32,630 bases of DNA. Source: Oscillospiraceae bacterium (GTDB taxonomy: Bacteria > Bacillota > Clostridia > UBA1381). The translations under genes and the position numbers were made by a program. Numbering within the stretch: the stretch's first letter is position 1; each line of letters opens with the position of its first letter. The stretch covers positions 1 to 32,630 of the forward strand of contig SVJN01000009.1 of assembly GCA_015068965.1 (NCBI GenBank), in the 5' to 3' direction. Under the pieces are notes generated by a model. That model saw only the letters and a list, made by a program, of their open reading frames with translations, was not told the DNA's origin and did not search any database. Positions 6,467-15,348 of this stretch are shown here, one piece after another.

Positions 6467-6815
6467 AAAATTCATATTTTTTAATTGTTTCGATTGAATC
6501 ACGAAGCATATCAAGTTGTTTTTTGCTCATGTTTTCAACATCTGCTCTGATTGTACTTAAAAAGATATTTGAATTATCTTCTTCAAAATCAATTGCAAAG
6601 GTATCAATGGGAACATTTAATGCTTTTGCGATTTTATATATCATGGTAAAGTGAGTGTCGTGATAGCCTTGCTCGATTCTGGAAATATGCTTTTGAGAAA
6701 TTCCTGATATTTCAGAAAGCTGTTCTTGTGTAAGACCTGCCTTTTGTCTGCACTCTTGTATTCTCTTTCCGACACTTTTTATGATTTGCTCTTTTTCCAA
6801 TTTATCAATACTCAT
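6465..6815 (-). CDS. XRE-family transcriptional regulator
   Basis: 116 residues. A Cro/CI-type helix-turn-helix occupies residues ~14-70 (VGKRIQECRQKAGLTQEQLSEISGISQKHISRIEQG and then MIYKIAKALNVPIDTF). A C-terminal helical tail of ~40 residues (MSKKQLDMLRDSIETIKKY) probably dimerises. It is transcribed divergently from the SLOG protein, and its own promoter contains a perfect palindrome in the spacer, suggesting autorepression. AT-rich like the AbiE genes. The target beyond its own promoter is unknown. Confidence 0.9.
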   Translation of the reverse strand: MSIDKLEKEQIIKSVGKRIQECRQKAGLTQEQLSEISGISQKHISRIEQGYHDTHFTMIYKIAKALNVPIDTFAIDFEEDNSNIFLSTIRADVENMSKKQLDMLRDSIETIKKYEF

Positions 6816-6854
6816 AATGATACAACCCTCACAATGATTATTCTACATAATTTC

Positions 6855-6883
6855 ATTATATATTCAGGAATGAATAATTGTAA
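6855..6883 (-). promoter_or_regulatory. XRE promoter with palindromic operator in the spacer
   Basis: On the minus strand TTACAA and TATAAT are 17 bp apart. The spacer contains TATTCA-GGAA-TGAATA (6861-6876), a perfect inverted repeat, where a bound dimer would block RNA polymerase. The XRE protein is the obvious candidate ligand. Confidence 0.65.
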
Positions 6884-6936
6884 CTTGATATTTGAATACA
6901 ATTTTAAATAATTCTACAAATAGGTAATATTTGTTC

Positions 6937-6965
6937 TTTGTTTTTCTATATGTTTGTGGTATAAT
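6937..6965 (+). promoter_or_regulatory. Promoter of the SLOG-fold gene
   Basis: TATAAT at 6960-6965, with a poor -35 (TTTGTT, 6937-6942) 17 bp upstream. A second TATAAT follows about 10 bp later. Confidence 0.45.
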
Positions 6966-7008
6966 ATGATATAATATTACTTTTATGTTGAATATGAGGT
7001 GGAAAGCT

Positions 7009-7521
7009 ATGAAGGTAGGTAAAGCGTGTTGCTTTTTCGGACATAGAAAAATAGACGAAACTCCCGAACTGATTGAAAGGCTTAGAAGAGAAATTGAAAT
7101 TTTAATCACAGAAAAAGAGGTCAGTATTTTCTATTTTGGTAGCAAAAGCGAATTTGATGATTTATGCCATAAAGTCGTAACAGAGTTAAAAGAAAAATAT
7201 CCCCACATAAAGCGTGTTTATGTGAGGTCAGCATTTCAACATATTCCCGATTGGTATGAGAAAAGCTTGCTTGAGCATTATGAAGAAACATACTTTCCGG
7301 AACATATAGAAAATGCAGGCAGAGCTTCTTATGTGGAACGAAATCAGGAAATGATAAACAAATCAGATTTTTGTATTGTGTACTACGACAAAAACTATGC
7401 ACCGCCGAGAAGAAGAAACAGCAAACGGGATTTATGTGACTACCAGCCCAAAAGTGGAACAAGACTTGCTTATGATTATGCCGTGAAAAAGGGAAAAGAT
7501 ATTATAAATGTATGGAATTAA
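7009..7521 (+). CDS. SLOG-family (DUF1273-like) Rossmann-fold protein
   Basis: 170 residues. It opens with KACCFFGHRKID, the nucleotide/ligand-binding FGHR signature of SLOG proteins such as YpsA, and continues with FYFGSKSEFDDLCHKVVTELKEKYPHIKRVYVR and ending SGTRLAYDYAVKKGKDIINVWN. The fold is predicted to bind nucleotide-derived ligands; some SLOG proteins act as sensors in defence systems. The ATG at 7009 follows GAGGTGG at 6 bp; in-frame ATGs at 6985 and 6994 lack ribosome sites. It is divergent from XRE and 3 kb from AbiE, in the same AT-rich stretch. No effector domain is present. Confidence 0.78.
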   Translation: MKVGKACCFFGHRKIDETPELIERLRREIEILITEKEVSIFYFGSKSEFDDLCHKVVTELKEKYPHIKRVYVRSAFQHIPDWYEKSLLEHYEETYFPEHIENAGRASYVERNQEMINKSDFCIVYYDKNYAPPRRRNSKRDLCDYQPKSGTRLAYDYAVKKGKDIINVWN

Positions 7522-7566
7522 GTGGACAAGTTGCAGTTGGATTGTAAAAAAATGAAAAAAAATATA

Positions 7567-7606
7567 TTGACATTATGATAAAACTAATGTATAATTGTAC
7601 TTGTAC
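7567..7606 (+). promoter_or_regulatory. TetR-gene promoter with GTAC repeat operator candidate
   Basis: TTGACA (7567-7572), 17-bp spacer, TATAAT (7590-7595): a consensus promoter. TTGTAC occurs twice in tandem at 7595-7606, overlapping the -10 end and probable start site, and GTAC-TT-GTAC is symmetric. This is a plausible autoregulatory TetR operator. Confidence 0.65.
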
Positions 7607-7633
7607 GAAACTAAAATAAGGGGATGATAGAAG

Positions 7634-8335
7634 ATGCTGAACAGCATTATTAAAAGACATAATATGATTGCACCTCTGTCGGATACAGAAATCAGGATTA
7701 TCAAAAGTGCAACAAAGCTATTCTTGGAGCAGGGATTTTCAAAAACGACACACCGGCAAATTGCAGAGGAGTCGGGAATCGGGCTTGGAACCATCACATA
7801 TCATTATAAAGTGAAGGAAGATTTGCTTCGGATTCTGGTGGAAGAAATTATGGATTTTCATCTGGATGTGATTGACGATTCGCTGGAAAAGATTCACGAT
7901 TGCCTGTACTCCTACGGAATTGAAATCGCTGTTCAGATTGCACTTTGCGAGGCGGACACGAAGGCGTATGATTTGTACTATGCAGCATACAGCCATCCGG
8001 CAACCTTTGATTTCATCAAGGACTGGGCGGCAAAGAAGAACTATCATCTGTTAAAGGAACAATTGCCCGACTGGTCGGAGGAGGATTTCAGAATGATAGA
8101 AAATATTGCAAGCGGAATTGAACTGGCGGCATTTACAACCCCTTGCAGCAGATATTTTTCTCTGAAGGATAAAATCAGTCTGTTTCTTGATTCCATGCTC
8201 AAAATATATAACATCCCGGAAGCAGAAAGAAAATCGACGATAGAAAAAGTAATCAAGCTCGATTGTGAGGCGATTGCAAAAGAAATGTTTTCTAAGTTTG
8301 TCGGTCGGCTGGATGGGGATAGAAAAAGAGATTGA
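7634..8335 (+). CDS. TetR/AcrR-family transcriptional regulator
   Basis: 233 residues. The N-terminal TetR helix-turn-helix spans residues ~20-66 (IIKSATKLFLEQGFSKTTHRQIAEESGIGLGTITYHYKVKEDLLRILVEEI). The remaining ~165 residues form a divergent helical ligand/dimerisation domain. The ATG follows GGGGATGATAGAAG. The next start codon lies 44 bp beyond the stop on the same strand, so it may be the first gene of an operon with the two large exported proteins and control them; this is inferred from spacing. Ligand unknown. Confidence 0.9.
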   Translation: MLNSIIKRHNMIAPLSDTEIRIIKSATKLFLEQGFSKTTHRQIAEESGIGLGTITYHYKVKEDLLRILVEEIMDFHLDVIDDSLEKIHDCLYSYGIEIAVQIALCEADTKAYDLYYAAYSHPATFDFIKDWAAKKNYHLLKEQLPDWSEEDFRMIENIASGIELAAFTTPCSRYFSLKDKISLFLDSMLKIYNIPEAERKSTIEKVIKLDCEAIAKEMFSKFVGRLDGDRKRD

Positions 8336-8379
8336 AAACAAGACCAAGCATAAATTTACATCGAAAGGAAGAGAACAAT

Positions 8380-11103
8380 ATGAAAAAAAGATTTCACAAA
8401 TTAACAGTATGGCTTTTAACAGCAGCAATGCTGATGACTTTTATGCCGGTAACCATGAATGCGGCAACAGGCGGTACTGCACCCATTGTAACCGACATCA
8501 GCTTTAACCGTGATAGCCCTGCATATGATGAAGAGACAAACACATTCTATGTCAGTGACATTTACCCCTTTATTCTGACCGTCACAGGCGAAAATCTGAC
8601 GCAGTTTCAGAATATGGGCGGTCTGGAGGCACTTTTTGAGAAAGAAATCTCCAACGCAGGCTGGGCAGTCACCAGTCTCAGTATCCGCTCGGATACCCAA
8701 GCTGTGATTTCTGTTAATACTGCTTCGTTGACCTATATCCTGAACGATCCGTTCGGGTCAAGGAAAGCTACCGCAGTTATGGTAGAAAACGGAGATACCC
8801 AGTATGGCAGAACAATCTATGTCGGGATTACCCATGCACCTACCTTTGCGCTAAAAATAAAAGACTCTGCAGGTGGAGCTGTCAGCCATGACAATCCTTT
8901 TAGCAATTATATTGTAGAGGATGCACCGGTTACCCTTACCGTAACTCCCGATGCCGGCTATCAATTGGAACGTCTTACCGTTGACGGTACAGATGTGACA
9001 GATCAGCTTGTGGGCGATACATATACCTTCACCATGCCGGATAAGGTTGTGGAGGTGGAAGCAACCTTCAAGCCCATTCCTACTGTGGGTGTCCGCATTT
9101 CTGCAGTCGATGCCGACGATGGCACAGAGCTGAAAGATGCGCTCTTCCAGATTTTGAACCCCGCAGATGAAGTTGTTGCGCAGTGGGTTTCTGGTTTAGC
9201 GGTCAAAACAGTTGAAGGGCTCAACCCTGATGTGTCCTATATCCTGCGTCCGATTGTTGCTCCTGAGGGATATACAATGCCAACCGATATCCAATTTTCT
9301 GTTGATGAGGACGGCAAAGTGAATGGCTTCGGCTATGTCAACGGAGATGGTATCCTTCTGGTTGAGTTTTCCAAGACAGTTGTTTGTGTTTCGGCTGTGG
9401 ATGCCGAAAACGGCAATGCAATTGCAGATGCACGCATTCAGGTGCTTGATTCGGAAAACAATGTCTGTGAGGAATGGATTTCGGATGGAACTGTGTATGA
9501 GATTGTCCGCCTTACTGCAGGACAGGAATATACCCTACGTGCTACCGTTGCTCCTGATGGTTATACGATTCCCAAAGATACAACCTTTACCCTCGAGAGG
9601 GATGGATATGTGTCCACCGCGGGAAAAATGACCGAAGACGGTGAGCTTCTGGTTGTGTTTGACAAAACCGTTGTGCAGATTTCGGCTGTGGATAAGAATG
9701 AGGGTGCGGAGGTGAAAGGCGCACACATCCAGCTTCTGGATGATGCGGACAAAGTGGTTGAAGAATGGGATTCCGATTTGATGGTGAAATTTATAAAAGG
9801 CCTCAAGAGCAATATTGTCTATACGTTGCATACTACCGTTGCTCCTGATGGGTATCTGGTTCCTGCAGATATGGAATTTTCCATTGATGACGTTGGTAAT
9901 GTAGTCTACACCGGCTCCAGTACCGTTGATGCAGACGGTAACACCGTTCTGTTGGTTGAATTAAAGACTGTCAAGAAGCAGATTGACCCGGATATCAAGC
10001 TGACTGCTCCGGTCAAGAACGCGACTCCGCAGACAGAGATTATAGGCGAGGGCTATACCGCAACGGTTGAATGGTCACCAATCGTAACCGGTAAATTCGG
10101 CTACAATACCGAATATACGGCAACGATTACCATTACGCCCGATGTCAACCACACAACAGAAGGAATCACGGCATACACCGTAACGAATGCAAAGCATGTA
10201 ACCAGTGTATCGAATGTGATAACGGCGGTTTTTGAAAAGACCGGCAGTAAGCCTGTAAGCTCCGGCGGCGGTGGCGGCGGTGGGTTGTCAGCAGTCTATA
10301 CCGTAAGCTTTGAAACGGACGGTGGAAGCAAGGTGTCTGCAAAATCTGTTGCAAGAAATAACAAGCTTACACAACCGGAAGCACCAACAAAAGATGGCTT
10401 TGAATTTGCAGGCTGGTACACGGATAAAGAGCTTACAAATGCTTACGACTTTGAAACAAAAGGAACAAAGAGCTTTACACTCTACGCAAAATGGACGAAA
10501 GAAAAGGAAGAGGAGCAACCGGGTGCATCCGGTCATCATTGTCCGTCGTTGAAATTTGAGGATCTTGACACCACCCAGTGGTATCATTTTGACACAGATT
10601 ATGTGATTGAGCATGATATTTTCAAGGGTACAACCGAAAAAACCTTTACACCGCACGGCGATATCACAAGAGCGATGATGATTACCGTTCTCTACCGTGC
10701 AGAGGGAGAACCGGAGGTTACCGGCAGCACAACCTTTGAGGATGTTGATGAAAATGCTTACTACAGGAGTGCTGTTGTCTGGGGACAGCAGAATGGAATC
10801 ATCAAAGGATATTCCGATACTGTCTATGCACCCGAGCAACCCATCCTGCGGGAGCAGATTGCGGCGATTATGCACCGCTATGCGAAGTTTAAGGGCTACG
10901 ATGTCAGCATCGGAGAAAGCACCAATATTCTTTCTTACGAGGATGTTGACCGGGTTTCGGAGTATGCAATTGCTGCAATGCAGTGGGCAGTCGGAAGCGG
11001 AATGATTCTGGGAAGAAGCGAATCAACACTCAATCCGCAGGATTTTGCCCAACGGGTGGAAATTGCTGCGATGCTTCACAGATTTATAGAAGCAAACAAA
11101 TAA
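8380..11103 (+). CDS. SLH-anchored surface protein with three SpaA/Cna-B-like repeats
   Basis: 907 residues. A Sec signal peptide (KKRFHKLTVWLLTAAMLMTF..., cleavage near residue 28) is followed by an IPT-like N-terminal region, a divergent InlB B-repeat (~156-230; TPDAGYQLERLTVDGTDVTD), three ~98-residue repeats (~236, ~334 and ~431 to ~529; each V-x-x-SAVD...AP-x-GY...P-x-D, similar to SpaA/Cna-B domains), a further beta domain (~536-625), a Gly-rich linker (~628-636), an InlB-type Flg_new repeat (~640-706, ending TLYAKW), and S-layer homology domains (~724-907). SLH domains bind pyruvylated wall polymers, placing it on the outer surface. The ATG at 8380 is preceded by GGAAGAG; the in-frame ATG at 8332 overlaps tetR and lacks a signal peptide start. 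Likely an adhesin; function inferred. Confidence 0.88.
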   Translation: MKKRFHKLTVWLLTAAMLMTFMPVTMNAATGGTAPIVTDISFNRDSPAYDEETNTFYVSDIYPFILTVTGENLTQFQNMGGLEALFEKEISNAGWAVTSLSIRSDTQAVISVNTASLTYILNDPFGSRKATAVMVENGDTQYGRTIYVGITHAPTFALKIKDSAGGAVSHDNPFSNYIVEDAPVTLTVTPDAGYQLERLTVDGTDVTDQLVGDTYTFTMPDKVVEVEATFKPIPTVGVRISAVDADDGTELKDALFQILNPADEVVAQWVSGLAVKTVEGLNPDVSYILRPIVAPEGYTMPTDIQFSVDEDGKVNGFGYVNGDGILLVEFSKTVVCVSAVDAENGNAIADARIQVLDSENNVCEEWISDGTVYEIVRLTAGQEYTLRATVAPDGYTIPKDTTFTLERDGYVSTAGKMTEDGELLVVFDKTVVQISAVDKNEGAEVKGAHIQLLDDADKVVEEWDSDLMVKFIKGLKSNIVYTLHTTVAPDGYLVPADMEFSIDDVGNVVYTGSSTVDADGNTVLLVELKTVKKQIDPDIKLTAPVKNATPQTEIIGEGYTATVEWSPIVTGKFGYNTEYTATITITPDVNHTTEGITAYTVTNAKHVTSVSNVITAVFEKTGSKPVSSGGGGGGGLSAVYTVSFETDGGSKVSAKSVARNNKLTQPEAPTKDGFEFAGWYTDKELTNAYDFETKGTKSFTLYAKWTKEKEEEQPGASGHHCPSLKFEDLDTTQWYHFDTDYVIEHDIFKGTTEKTFTPHGDITRAMMITVLYRAEGEPEVTGSTTFEDVDENAYYRSAVVWGQQNGIIKGYSDTVYAPEQPILREQIAAIMHRYAKFKGYDVSIGESTNILSYEDVDRVSEYAIAAMQWAVGSGMILGRSESTLNPQDFAQRVEIAAMLHRFIEANK

Positions 11104-11160
11104 AGCGACCGTTCACATGGGAATTTATCCTATATTCCGGAAAGGAAAGAAGGCGAAAAT

Positions 11161-14100
11161 ATGAAAACAAAAAGAATAATCGGTATACTACTTACACTAA
11201 CAATGATAATTGGCTTATTGCCGATTACGGCAAGTGCGACAGAACAGGACTATTCCGTTGATATTGCATCAGGTGATATAACCCTTGCCGAAACAGACGG
11301 TGTAAAATATGTAAACGGCACAGCCTATGAGGGCGAGCTTACCGTAACCGACAGCGACACAACCATAGCAAATATGCTGACGATTGAAAGCGGTGAGCAT
11401 AATGTCACAATTGATTCCGTCACAGCAAAGCAGATTAAAGTGGCAACAGGTGCAAAACTTAACCTCACCCTTACCGGCGAAAGCACAGTTACACCGTCAG
11501 ATGATGATTTGGCAGCAATACACGTGCCCGAAGGTGCCGAGCTTGTAATAACCGAAAGCTCGCAAGGCTCTGTAAGTGCTACAGGCGGCTCAAAGGCAGC
11601 AGGCATTGGTGGAGCACGCTCTGAAAGCAACGGAAAAATAACCATCGGCGGCGGCACGGTAACTGCTAACAGTGCAAGAGGAGCAAGCATCGGCGGCGGT
11701 CAAAGAGGAAATGGAACAAACATAACCATTTCGGGCGGTACGGTAACTGCTATATGCGGTGGTGACGCAGCGGGTTACGGAGCCGGAATCGGCGGCGGAG
11801 AATATGGCGATGGAACAAACATAACCATTTCGGGCGGTATGGTAACAGCTGAATCCAAGCATTACGGAGCGGGAATCGGCGGCGGTGACAGAGGTGACGG
11901 AACAGATATAACCATAACGGGCGGCACGATTGTTGCTACAGGTTTTCACGGAGCCGGCATCGGCGGTGGTGACTACTACGGTAATGGAAATAACATAATC
12001 ATTTCAGGCGGTACGGTTACAGCTGTGAGTGAAGTTTACGGAGCCGGCATCGGCGGCAGTGACGGTGGTGCCGGAACCAATATAACCATTTCGGGTGGCA
12101 CGATAACTGCCACAGGCGGCTATATGTCGTCTTATAGTATCGGCGGTGGTTCATCAGAAAACATTTTTATTTCACCTGAAGAGTTTTGTGCAATCACAGT
12201 AAAGGAAAATGTGGATGCAGCAGATATCATCAATAAATATACTGAAAAAACAAATCTTGGGAAAGATGTTTTAATGAATCTTAGCTTATATATATACACC
12301 TCCACCTGCGGCGGTAACCACATTGACGAGGACAGCGACCACAAGTGCGACATTTGCGGTGCGTATATTGATGAGTTGCATACTGACGAAGATGATAACC
12401 ATTTGTGTGATGTTTGTGATTATGTAATAACCGAATGTGACTTTGACGAAAACAACGGCTTCTGCATGGTTTGCGGAGCACTTGACGTTCCTGAACTTAA
12501 AGATAACTACTACCAGATTGAAAATGCAGGAAATCTCTATTGGTTTGCAAACCACATCAATACCGTTGACAGAACTGCAAACGCAGTTTTGCTAAATGAC
12601 ATTGACCTTGAAGGAAAGCCTGACGGCACAGGCAGAAAGTGGACGCCCATCGGCTCCACAGGTGAACACAGCAACAACTTCCGCGGTCACTTTGACGGCA
12701 GAAATCACACAATCACAAACCTTTATATTGACGAAACAAGAGCTGGCATTGGCTTGTTTGGAGAAGTGCGTCTTGGTACTGTTGAAAACTTCACTATTTA
12801 CGGCGATGTGAAGCTTTACGGCGATTGCAGCTACGTGGGCGGTGTTATCGGCTCTGCACCCGGTGCAAACGGAACGGATGTTCCGGGCCACAACGGTGCA
12901 ACCATCAGAAACATCACCTCTTATGTGGATGTAACTCTCGTCGAAAACGCTCACGGCTCAAGCTTTGTGGGCGGTTTTATGGGCTATGCGAACCACAAAA
13001 CAATTATCGAAAACTGTTCCTGGTACGGCACACTCGACCTTGGTGCTAACCGTGCAGACAGCGGTGTTGGCGGTCTTGTGGGACGTCTTTATGATGGCTC
13101 TGATGTTAGCATTCGCAACTGCGCAGCTTACGGCACAATCAAGACCTCCTACAAGAGCGGTACCTACGATAATTACGATACCATTTACATCGGCGGTGTT
13201 GTGTCCTTCAGTCCGGCAGGCACAAAGACAGTCCTTGAAAACAATCTTTGGGCAGGAACCATTGAGAATAAAACGGACCTTGGCGAAAAGGCGCATCTCT
13301 CCGCTTTCGGTACATTAAACGGCGAAGAAAGTGTGATAAATTGCTACGCACTTGGTTCTACACCCTACATAACCACCGGAAATCAATATACCGACGACAT
13401 TACTACCGTTACTGCACAGCAGCTTGCAAGCGGTGAGGTTGCGTATCAACTGGGCGATGCCTTCGGTCAGAGGCTCGGCACAGATGCTTTCCCCATACCC
13501 GGCGGACAAAGGGTATATTACGGTTATTACTCCTGTGCGGATGAAGCACCCTCCTACAGTAATAGCGAATTGACAAGCATATCACCCATTGAACATAACC
13601 TGGAATGTGAATATAACAATACGGAGCATACGGTTGTCTGCTCTGGTTGCGGTATGACTGTAACCGGGGAACACAGCTATGACGAAACCACCCTGCAGTG
13701 TATCTGCGGAAAGTTCAATCCGGATACGGGTGCTGCGGCAGTGCTTACCAAAAACGGTACACTTGTTTCGACCTATTCCACTCTGGAAGAGGCGATTGAA
13801 GCGGTAAAAACCGCAACAGAAGCTGATCATGCCGTGGTGACGCTGTTAAAGTCGTTAAGACCGGAAGGCGGTAATCTGAAGATTGAAAGCGGTGTGTTCA
13901 CCTTGGACCTTGGCGGCTATGAAATCAGAAGTGCCGTTCATAGTCTCGGTCTTGTATACATTACCGGCTCTGAAACCAAGGTGACTGTTACAGATTCCGG
14001 CACGGACGGCAGAATTGCTTTTTATGATCATGATTCAAATCATAGTTATGATTACGGTTACGGCACAACAACTGAAATAGAGGATGCTTATGGTATACTC

Positions 14101-15132
14101 GTTGACGGTGCAGATGTTACCGTTCATGGCGGAATCGTCGAAGCCTATGCTACCAGTAATGATCTCTTTACCAATTGTCGCCTTTACTGCCTGTATGCGA
14201 TGAATCATGCGAACATTACCATCACCGGCGGCAGAATGGAAAGTTTGAATATCTCTGCGTATAACACTGTTTACGGTGTGTATGCTACAGACAGTAATGT
14301 AACCATTTCCGGCGGCAGCATTGCATTCAAACCAACCGGTATCGGTAACTATCCGTTGTACGGTATGTATGCGGTGAACAGTAATGTGACGATTTCCGAT
14401 GTAAAAATGAAAGTACAAACGACTAGTTGGAATTCTCATGGGATGTATGTGGTGAACAGCGATGTCACCGTCAGCGGCGGCGAGCTTGATATCTATGGAA
14501 CAGAAATTTACAGCGAAAATTCTGACATAACCCTGACGGTTGCCGAGGGTAACAAAAAGGGAATGTATTCTGCAAACGGTTTTAGTGTTGAGGGAACAAC
14601 ACTTGCCAAAATACTTGGTGATGGCGTGGCTTACTGTCAATTCGATGAGGAGGTTGCACTGACGGAAGATCAGAACACGATTATGGAGGGGATGTTTGGC
14701 GGTAACCCCGTGACGGTAGAGAGATGCACGCATTCCTTAGCGGAATATGTGTGCGATGATACACAACATACCCTTGCCTGCCCTGCCTGCAGCTATGCCA
14801 AAACAGACATTCACGCAGATGAAAACGGCGACAGCATTTGCGATAGTTGCCAAAGGTACTCCGGAACGGAATTTGCAATTTCCGCCTTTGATAAGGAAAT
14901 AAATACCGCAACCGTTCTGATTCCGACCGAGGGAACATACACGGCCGTCTTTGCCGACTATGAGGGCGGAAGGCTTGCTAATCTTCAGCTTGTTCCGGTA
15001 ACGGTAGCTTTTGCTAAGGCTGAGCAGGTAACTGCTGCAATGAACCATGACCTTTCTGCAGGCGACAAGATTATGCTGTGGCAGGATAAGACGGATATTG
15101 TACCGATGTGCGGTGCCTACATCGTGGAATGA
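11161..15132 (+). CDS. Giant exported beta-helix/GLUG-like protein with Cys-rich spacers
   Basis: 1323 residues. Signal peptide with AxA at residues 24-26. Residues ~141-330 hold about seven repeats of the type GAGIGGG..GDGTNITISGGTVTA, forming a right-handed beta-helix-like block. Three Cys/His/Asp-rich segments (~381-440, ~807-853, ~1190-1232) carry H-x-D-x-D-x-x-H-x-CD-x-CG patterns that could bind metal. Residues ~445-750 resemble GLUG-type repeats (NAGNLYWFANHIN, LLNDIDL, GLFGEV), and ~861-1180 form a second beta-helix. No LPXTG, SLH, GW or transmembrane anchor is seen at the C-terminus. The gene starts 57 bp after its SLH neighbour with GGAAAGAAGG, so they are likely co-transcribed. Function unknown. 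Confidence 0.85.
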   Translation: MKTKRIIGILLTLTMIIGLLPITASATEQDYSVDIASGDITLAETDGVKYVNGTAYEGELTVTDSDTTIANMLTIESGEHNVTIDSVTAKQIKVATGAKLNLTLTGESTVTPSDDDLAAIHVPEGAELVITESSQGSVSATGGSKAAGIGGARSESNGKITIGGGTVTANSARGASIGGGQRGNGTNITISGGTVTAICGGDAAGYGAGIGGGEYGDGTNITISGGMVTAESKHYGAGIGGGDRGDGTDITITGGTIVATGFHGAGIGGGDYYGNGNNIIISGGTVTAVSEVYGAGIGGSDGGAGTNITISGGTITATGGYMSSYSIGGGSSENIFISPEEFCAITVKENVDAADIINKYTEKTNLGKDVLMNLSLYIYTSTCGGNHIDEDSDHKCDICGAYIDELHTDEDDNHLCDVCDYVITECDFDENNGFCMVCGALDVPELKDNYYQIENAGNLYWFANHINTVDRTANAVLLNDIDLEGKPDGTGRKWTPIGSTGEHSNNFRGHFDGRNHTITNLYIDETRAGIGLFGEVRLGTVENFTIYGDVKLYGDCSYVGGVIGSAPGANGTDVPGHNGATIRNITSYVDVTLVENAHGSSFVGGFMGYANHKTIIENCSWYGTLDLGANRADSGVGGLVGRLYDGSDVSIRNCAAYGTIKTSYKSGTYDNYDTIYIGGVVSFSPAGTKTVLENNLWAGTIENKTDLGEKAHLSAFGTLNGEESVINCYALGSTPYITTGNQYTDDITTVTAQQLASGEVAYQLGDAFGQRLGTDAFPIPGGQRVYYGYYSCADEAPSYSNSELTSISPIEHNLECEYNNTEHTVVCSGCGMTVTGEHSYDETTLQCICGKFNPDTGAAAVLTKNGTLVSTYSTLEEAIEAVKTATEADHAVVTLLKSLRPEGGNLKIESGVFTLDLGGYEIRSAVHSLGLVYITGSETKVTVTDSGTDGRIAFYDHDSNHSYDYGYGTTTEIEDAYGILVDGADVTVHGGIVEAYATSNDLFTNCRLYCLYAMNHANITITGGRMESLNISAYNTVYGVYATDSNVTISGGSIAFKPTGIGNYPLYGMYAVNSNVTISDVKMKVQTTSWNSHGMYVVNSDVTVSGGELDIYGTEIYSENSDITLTVAEGNKKGMYSANGFSVEGTTLAKILGDGVAYCQFDEEVALTEDQNTIMEGMFGGNPVTVERCTHSLAEYVCDDTQHTLACPACSYAKTDIHADENGDSICDSCQRYSGTEFAISAFDKEINTATVLIPTEGTYTAVFADYEGGRLANLQLVPVTVAFAKAEQVTAAMNHDLSAGDKIMLWQDKTDIVPMCGAYIVE

Positions 15133-15186
15133 GGGGATTTAAAAAAAGTAAGGGACATAAAAAGTCAATCATAATATAAAATGTAA

Positions 15187-15337
15187 GAGGCTGTTGCGTG
15201 AAACGCATATTGTGTATAGAAATTCATTTTCTTGTAGGGGGCGATGCCCACATCGCCCCGTAATTCGGGCGGATGTGGGCATCCGCCCCTACAATTTTGA
15301 ATAAAATATACACAAGAATGTTTCACGCAACAGCCTC
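15187..15337. repeat. MITE-like inverted-repeat element, copy 2
   Basis: 151 bp, almost identical to 3062-3213. Its terminal repeats match perfectly here (GAGGCTGTTGCGTGAAAC). It lies between two converging genes and ends in TTTT, so it may serve as their shared terminator. Confidence 0.85.
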
Positions 15338-15348
15338 TTTTAAATTTG

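Noticed and set aside
10261-10287. Possible phase-variable GGN tract in the SLH protein
   Set aside because: It is a trinucleotide Gly linker; changes would stay in frame, so on-off switching is unlikely.
11640-12150. CRISPR-like spacing of repeats in the GIGGG region
   Set aside because: Repeats are in-frame protein repeats (GAGIGGG, TISGGTVTA), not direct repeats with unique spacers.
11325-14938. Many long minus-strand open frames opposite the 1323-aa gene
   Set aside because: Shadows of a repetitive coding sequence; no starts with ribosome sites and low-complexity products.
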